From: CAYUYV01 sp050331455
Lineage (GTDB): Bacteria; Pseudomonadota; Alphaproteobacteria; JAJFIK01
Direction of reading: 5' to 3'
DNA length: 64,000 nucleotides
Assembly: GCA_050331455.1 (NCBI GenBank)
Contig: JBHJGV010000015.1
Location: forward strand, 62,001-126,000
Part shown: in pieces, positions 59,826-64,000 of the stretch
How positions within the stretch are numbered: the first letter of the stretch is position 1
How the letters are laid out: the number at the start of each line of letters is the position of its first letter
Made by a program: the position numbers and the translations under genes
The notes under the pieces: generated by a model
Told to the model about the DNA's origin: nothing
Databases searched by the model: none
What the model saw: the letters and a program-made list of their open reading frames with translations, nothing else

Positions 59826-60346
59826 CAAACCCGCGGCGCTCCGCTCAGGATCAAGGCGTAGTTCACAGCCATCACAAGGAGACCCCAGACCACCGTCTCG
59901 AAATAGATGAGGAAGCTCTGGCGATCGAGTTCGTCATCATCCAGGAAGATCTTGCGCAAGCCGATGAGGAACGGGTAGGGCCAAAAGATTACAAACAGGA
60001 CATTCCGCCAGAAATTCTCGAAAAACCCGTCCAGGGCGTCTTTGAGGCTTCCATTCACCTTCACATAGGTCCGCGCCAGCATACCGGCGGCGACGAAGGA
60101 CATGATGAAATAGTCCTTGACGTACCAGGCGAACTCAATTCCAAGCAATCTGAAGATCCAGCCAAAGGCCGCATCCATCATTTGTCGGGTGGTCTGCTGC
60201 CAAGCCTCGACGACGGTGCCGATATGGAATTCGAAGACGATGAGATCGCTCATCAGGCTCAGAATGCCGAAGGCGCCGAGAATGCTGAAAATGGCAGCCC
60301 AAACGTGCACACTTAACGTGAAGACCCAACCATTTGACCGCACCAT
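59825..60346 (-). CDS. Membrane protein of unknown function coupled to exported peptidase
   Basis: A 173-residue protein with four probable membrane helices (about 8-30, 76-95, 112-131 and 146-168). Charged loops between carry KVNGSLKDALDGFFENF and RKIFLDDDELDRQS. I do not recognise a family. GATAGGGAG precedes the ATG. Its stop overlaps the start of the M3 peptidase gene (TGATG), so the two are very likely co-translated and may act together at the membrane. Confidence 0.75.
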   Translation of the reverse strand: MVRSNGWVFTLSVHVWAAIFSILGAFGILSLMSDLIVFEFHIGTVVEAWQQTTRQMMDAAFGWIFRLLGIEFAWYVKDYFIMSFVAAGMLARTYVKVNGSLKDALDGFFENFWRNVLFVIFWPYPFLIGLRKIFLDDDELDRQSFLIYFETVVWGLLVMAVNYALILSGAPRV

Positions 60347-60712
60347 GCTCCCTATCCTTCACGCTCCCAGCCCATCGTATGTCCGGGACCTCGTCTTAAA
60401 ATGGCCCCGCATCGAAAGAGCTTTGCACCCATGGGTCAGTGTCGCGGGTCCGCAAACACGCGGAGCGCGCCGGAATGACCCGTTGCGCACGATTTTCGAC
60501 CCGGCCGTTCCGATCCGGTCAAAAACCATCGACGGTTGCGACCAAGCAGACCGACCCCACTTTCGCGCCGCGAAATACGGGCGTAAACCCCTTTCCGCCA
60601 CACCGTTCTGAAGGCGCACCCGATCGGGCGCCCTCCTGCATCCCCTAATGTGCGTGCGAGCGGTGCCTGTTGGACCCTTGCGCAGCCCGACCCGCGCCGT
60701 CCACCCCTCGCT
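60347..60712. other. Intergenic region upstream of the membrane protein and downstream of adhC
   Basis: A 366-base gap with no gene that I can support. A GC-rich hairpin at about 60613-60632 around CCCGATCGGG could slow transcription out of adhC, but no T-tract follows. The promoter of the membrane-protein/peptidase pair must be here, but I see no clear consensus. Confidence 0.5.
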
Positions 60713-61822
60713 TCAGAACGTCACCACGCTACGGATGCTCTGGCCTGCATGCATCAGGTCAAAAGCGGTATTGATGTCCTCCAGCGGCATGGTGTGCGTG
60801 ATCAGATCATCGATACGCACATGGCCCTCCATGTAAAGATCGACAATCTTCGGAACGTCGGTCCGTCCCCGTGCGCCGCCAAACGCCGTGCCCCGCCAAA
60901 CGCGGCCTGTAACCAGTTGAAACGGGCGGGTGCCGATCTCCGTGCCCGAGGGGGCGACGCCGATAATGATGCTCTCACCCCAGCCCTTGTGGCAGCACTC
61001 GAGTGCCTGGCGCATGACGTCGACATTGCCGATGCATTCGAAAGAGTAGTCGGCCCCGCCGCCGGTCAGCGCCACCAGATGCCCCACGAGATCGTCCGAC
61101 AGCGCTTTCGGATTGACGAAATCGGTCATGCCAAAATCGCGGGCCATGGCCTCCCGCGCCGGATTGATATCGACCCCGACGATCTGCCGGGCGCCCACCA
61201 TTTTCAGGCCCTGGATCACATTGAGGCCGATCCCGCCCAGGCCGAACACCACACAGCGGGCCCCCGGCTCCACCTTGGCCGTGAACATGACCGCCCCGAT
61301 GCCGGTGGTGACACCGCAACCGATGTAGCAGATCTTGTCGAAGGGCGCGTCGGCGCGGACCTTGGCCAGGGCAATCTCGGGCAGCACCGTGAAATTCGAA
61401 AAGGTCGAGGTCCCCATGTAATGGAGAATGGGTCGCCCCTGATGGGAAAAGCGGGACGTGCCGTCGGGCATGACGCCCTGACCCTGGGTCACGCGGATCT
61501 TCTGGCACAGATTGGTGCGCGGATGCAGGCAGTACTCGCACTCCCGGCATTCGGGGGTGTAAAGCGGAATGACATGGTCCCCCGCCGCCACGGAGGTGAC
61601 GCCCTCACCCACCTCACGCACGATCCCGGCCCCTTCATGGCCTAAAACGGCCGGGAACGCCCCTTCCGGGTCTTTGCCCGAGAGCGTGTAGGCATCCGTG
61701 TGACACACGCCGGTAGCCATGATCTCCACCAGCACCTCGCCCGGCTTCGGCCCGTCCAGATCCAGTTCGACGATCTCGAGGGGTTTTCCCGCCTCGAAGG
61801 CGACGGCGGCTCGGGTTTTCAT
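60713..61822 (-). CDS. frmA: S-(hydroxymethyl)glutathione dehydrogenase / class III alcohol dehydrogenase
   Basis: A 369-residue zinc enzyme that oxidises the glutathione adduct of formaldehyde with NAD and also reduces S-nitrosoglutathione. Catalytic zinc ligands C40 and H62 are in MATGVCHTDAYTLSG and LGHEGAG. The structural zinc Cys are at 92, 95, 98 and 106 in ECRECEYCLH with TNLC. GIGAVMFTAKV, FGLGGIGLNVIQG and the final SIRSVVTF are as in the family. ATG at 61822 has AAGGATCGAG. No formyl-glutathione hydrolase is next door. Confidence 0.96.
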   Translation of the reverse strand: MKTRAAVAFEAGKPLEIVELDLDGPKPGEVLVEIMATGVCHTDAYTLSGKDPEGAFPAVLGHEGAGIVREVGEGVTSVAAGDHVIPLYTPECRECEYCLHPRTNLCQKIRVTQGQGVMPDGTSRFSHQGRPILHYMGTSTFSNFTVLPEIALAKVRADAPFDKICYIGCGVTTGIGAVMFTAKVEPGARCVVFGLGGIGLNVIQGLKMVGARQIVGVDINPAREAMARDFGMTDFVNPKALSDDLVGHLVALTGGGADYSFECIGNVDVMRQALECCHKGWGESIIIGVAPSGTEIGTRPFQLVTGRVWRGTAFGGARGRTDVPKIVDLYMEGHVRIDDLITHTMPLEDINTAFDLMHAGQSIRSVVTF

Positions 61823-62023
61823 GGGGCTCGATCCTTTGGTTCGAAAAAGCTGCGGCGGCACCCGAAGACTACCCATGCCCCTTTCCGGAAATCCAGAGCG
61901 CCGGGCCGGGCATCGGTTCGGGATGGCGCGGGTTTGAAAGCACGAAGGGGCCAAGCGTGGTTTGATACCCCCCTCCATGGGGCGCATGCGCGCGCCCTTT
62001 CCAAGCCAAAGCCGGACATGCCT

Positions 62024-62971
62024 ATGACCGAAGCCTTCACGCTTGCCGCCATCCAGGCCGCCCCTGTCCTTTTCGACAAACGGGCGAGCCTCGAAAAGGC
62101 CTGTGACCTGATTGCCCAGGCCGCCGCCCGGGGGGCGGACCTGTGCGCCTTCGGAGAAACCTGGCTGCCGGGCTACCCGTTTTTCGTCGACGGCCCGACG
62201 GGCCGCCTGCTGTGGGAAGCGAGCGCCGACTATCTCGCCAACGCCATCCGCATCCCCGGTCCGGAGACGGAGCATTTATGCCGCCTGGCTAAGGATTTGG
62301 GCGTTGACATCGCAATCGGGGTCGCGGAACTCGACGCGCATACCGCCGGCACGGCCTATTGCACGCTCCTGTTCATCGGGCGCGAAGGCATCGTTCTCGG
62401 CCGGCACCGCAAGCTCAAACCGACCCATGCAGAGCGCCTCGTCTGGGGCGATGGCGATGCGGCCGGCCTCGTTACCCATGACCGATCCTACGGTAAGATC
62501 AGCGGACTGAATTGCTGGGAGCACCAGATGATGCTGCCCGGCTATACTCTCGTGGCCCAGGGCACCCAGATCCATGTGGCCGCGTGGCCGGGCCGGATGG
62601 GGGATCCGCCGGCCGAGGAATATTGCTGGACCCGACAGATCGTCCTGTCCCGGGCCTTTGCGGCCCAGGCCGCCGCCTATGTCATCTGCGCAGGCGGGGT
62701 TCGGCTGAAGACGGATATTCCGGACAAGTACCGCCCCCTGGGGGACTGGGAGCATAATGGCGGCTCCTGCATCATCGATCCCCGGGGCGAAATCATCGCC
62801 GGACCTATGGACGCCCAGACGGAGGGTGAAGGCATCCTGATGGCCCGGGGCAACCTCGATGTGGTGCGTCGCGCCAAGGCCGCCTCGGACATTGCGGGCC
62901 ATTATTCCCGGCCGGACGTTTTCGAACTCCATGTCCGGCGCGATGCCCGGCGCACCCTCGTCCTCGATTGA
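62024..62971 (+). CDS. Nitrilase (carbon-nitrogen hydrolase family)
   Basis: A 315-residue nitrilase with the catalytic set E45 (FGETWLPGYPFF), K132 (HRKLKPTHAERLVWG) and C164 (GLNCWEHQMMLPGY). The GLNCWEH box and AEEYCWTRQIV segment match true nitrilases rather than amidases. The product is a carboxylic acid plus ammonia from an organic nitrile. Starts at 62018 and 62024 are both possible; I chose 62024 because GCCGGA sits at a workable distance. It is divergent from frmA. The substrate is not predictable. Confidence 0.88.
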   Translation: MTEAFTLAAIQAAPVLFDKRASLEKACDLIAQAAARGADLCAFGETWLPGYPFFVDGPTGRLLWEASADYLANAIRIPGPETEHLCRLAKDLGVDIAIGVAELDAHTAGTAYCTLLFIGREGIVLGRHRKLKPTHAERLVWGDGDAAGLVTHDRSYGKISGLNCWEHQMMLPGYTLVAQGTQIHVAAWPGRMGDPPAEEYCWTRQIVLSRAFAAQAAAYVICAGGVRLKTDIPDKYRPLGDWEHNGGSCIIDPRGEIIAGPMDAQTEGEGILMARGNLDVVRRAKAASDIAGHYSRPDVFELHVRRDARRTLVLD

Positions 62972-62982
62972 CGCGCCGGCCC

Positions 62983-63008
62983 GGCCTCAGCCAGCGGCCT
63001 CAGCCAGC
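62983..63008 (+). repeat. Tandem duplication, 13 bp x2
   Basis: Two exact copies of GGCCTCAGCCAGC (62983-62995, 62996-63008). They cover the 3' end and stop codon of the coiled-coil gene. Confidence 0.9.
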
Positions 63009-64000
63009 GGCGTGCAGGCGCTGGGCATCGCTCGCGATGGCCACGGCGGTGGCGATGTTGCCAAGCTTTTCGCTGGCTGCCTGGAGCCGCGAAATGGCGG
63101 ATTCCGGGTCGAGACCGTCCATATCGGCACCCGCACCGGCGCTGCCGGTCCCTTCCATGATCCGCCGGGCGAGGAGCGCGGACCGGCGCTCCAACACGTC
63201 GATGACATCCGTGACCGCATCGATATCGGCCGCGGCATTGGGCAGGCTGTCCTCATCCGGATCGATCATGCCCTGTTCCTTCATGAGGCGGGCAAACTCG
63301 GCCAGCGAACGAACGACCGGCTCGGTAGCCTCAAGCCCGGCGCCGGTCTCGGTGCCATCGGACGACGCCGTTGACTGGGCGAAGGACGTCATGGCGCTGC
63401 GGGCCTCGGCACCGACCCGTTCGGCGAGCGCGGCAAGGGCTTCCGCATCGAGGGACCGACCGGTGCCATCCCGTCCCTTGAGGTCGGCCACGTCGGACAC
63501 CATGCCGTCGAGGCGGGCCAAAAGATCCCGGCGCAGATCGCCGAGAGCCTCGCCAAGCCCCGTCACGGCGTCGGCCACACTGGCCGGATCCGTATCCGTG
63601 TGGTCGACCCGATCCGTCAGGGTGCCAAGTTTTGCGACCACATCCTGCAACAACACCGCGGCTTCGGGATCCGTTGCCTCGCCCTGGGCGGTTTCGCCTT
63701 GGGCCGTTTCCACGAAGGGCAACAGGGTTTCTTCGATGCATTGGCGCAGATCGTCGATGGGAATGGGGCTTTGCTCGCCCTCGCCCGGAGCCTCCAGAGC
63801 CGCGGACACGGCCGCAAGACGGGTATCGATGCGCCCGAAGGTCTCCAGAACCGTTTCGGAAAGACCGGCCGCGCGAGTCTCCAACACTCCGATCCGCTCT
63901 GCAAGCTGATCGGTCTGGGTCAGGCCGGCGCCCATGGCCTGGGTGAGACCGCTGGTTCCAGCTTCGAGGCGCGACAACTGCTCGTCCAGTGTCTCCGCAA
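63000..64000 (-). CDS. Long helical/coiled-coil protein, C-terminal part (5' end beyond window)
   Basis: At least 333 codons without an interruption up to the right edge, so the gene is cut by the window. The visible part is rich in Ala, Glu, Leu, Asp and Arg with regular heptad-like segments (for example ERIGVLETRAAGLSETVLE, FGRIDTRLAAVSAALEA, DLRRDLLARLDGMVSDVADL). There are no membrane segments and few Cys or Trp. A TTG at 63977 could be mistaken for a start, but the frame continues upstream with similar sequence. I do not recognise a family. A structural or scaffold role is possible. Confidence 0.65.
   Translation of the reverse strand, partial: AETLDEQLSRLEAGTSGLTQAMGAGLTQTDQLAERIGVLETRAAGLSETVLETFGRIDTRLAAVSAALEAPGEGEQSPIPIDDLRQCIEETLLPFVETAQGETAQGEATDPEAAVLLQDVVAKLGTLTDRVDHTDTDPASVADAVTGLGEALGDLRRDLLARLDGMVSDVADLKGRDGTGRSLDAEALAALAERVGAEARSAMTSFAQSTASSDGTETGAGLEATEPVVRSLAEFARLMKEQGMIDPDEDSLPNAAADIDAVTDVIDVLERRSALLARRIMEGTGSAGAGADMDGLDPESAISRLQAASEKLGNIATAVAIASDAQRLHAAG

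Noticed and set aside
60613..60632. Hairpin around CCCGATCGGG downstream of adhC as a terminator
   Set aside because: The stem is good, but there is no T-tract on the transcribed side.
1..64000. CRISPR array, tRNA, rRNA, insertion sequence or prophage
   Set aside because: I saw no spaced direct repeats of CRISPR type, no tRNA T-loop signature in a gap, no transposase or integrase, and no phage structural genes.

Overview
The window is chromosomal DNA from a high-GC alphaproteobacterium, densely packed on both strands with no insertion sequences, prophage, CRISPR arrays, rRNA or tRNA genes that I can see. The lineage call rests on several alphaproteobacterial hallmarks: an ECF11-type sigma factor with a ChrR-type anti-sigma factor, a RegB/RegA redox two-component pair with the diagnostic sensor motifs, a 1,671-residue NAD-dependent glutamate dehydrogenase, an MmcB DNA-repair protein, an IalB-family protein, an intracellular PHB depolymerase with a Cys nucleophile, and the order dnaA / rpsT / enoyl-CoA hydratase / mutM / ubiE / ubiB / coaBC / dut. 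I cannot assign an order or genus from sequence alone.

Layout. 1-5.3 kb: chrR (cut by the window edge) and its sigma factor, then ialB-like, rlmN, a GNAT gene and a Pro/Tyr/Gly-rich membrane protein. 5.3-10.2 kb: argG, a polysaccharide flippase, a sulfotransferase and moeB. 10.2-21.7 kb: an LpxR-like outer-membrane protein and a twin-arginine exported protein, then the replication block gyrB-recF-dnaN-dnaA on the minus strand, followed by a rhodanese, rpsT and an enoyl-CoA hydratase. 21.8-27.1 kb: mutM divergent from ubiE-ubiB-coaBC-dut (DNA repair, ubiquinone, coenzyme A, dUTP hydrolysis). 27.1-36 kb: an Rrf2 regulator with cysK, a methyltransferase, an SGNH-like secreted protein, a class A penicillin-binding protein, a YgjP-type metallohydrolase and phaZ. 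36-44 kb: SCO1, an ankyrin protein, a small membrane protein, regB, regA, mmcB and an RND transporter. 44-54 kb: a NYN-domain relic, a GNAT gene, a BtuB-like receptor, a crotonase, a YjbR-HhH protein coupled to the giant glutamate dehydrogenase, and a divergent DEDDh exonuclease. 54-64 kb: a SPOR lipoprotein, a soluble hybrid histidine kinase, an exported M3 peptidase coupled to a membrane protein, glutathione-dependent formaldehyde dehydrogenase divergent from a nitrilase, and the end of a long coiled-coil protein.

Most of the window is core metabolism and chromosome maintenance. No gene cluster here looks like a complete undescribed system. The best leads are small: the YjbR-HhH protein translationally coupled to glutamate dehydrogenase, the exported HEYTH M3 peptidase coupled to an unknown membrane protein, the SGNH protein that stops before its catalytic Asp-His block, a probable SOS box upstream of mmcB, the NYN relic, and a recurrent pattern of 13-17 bp tandem duplications in spacers and protein linkers.
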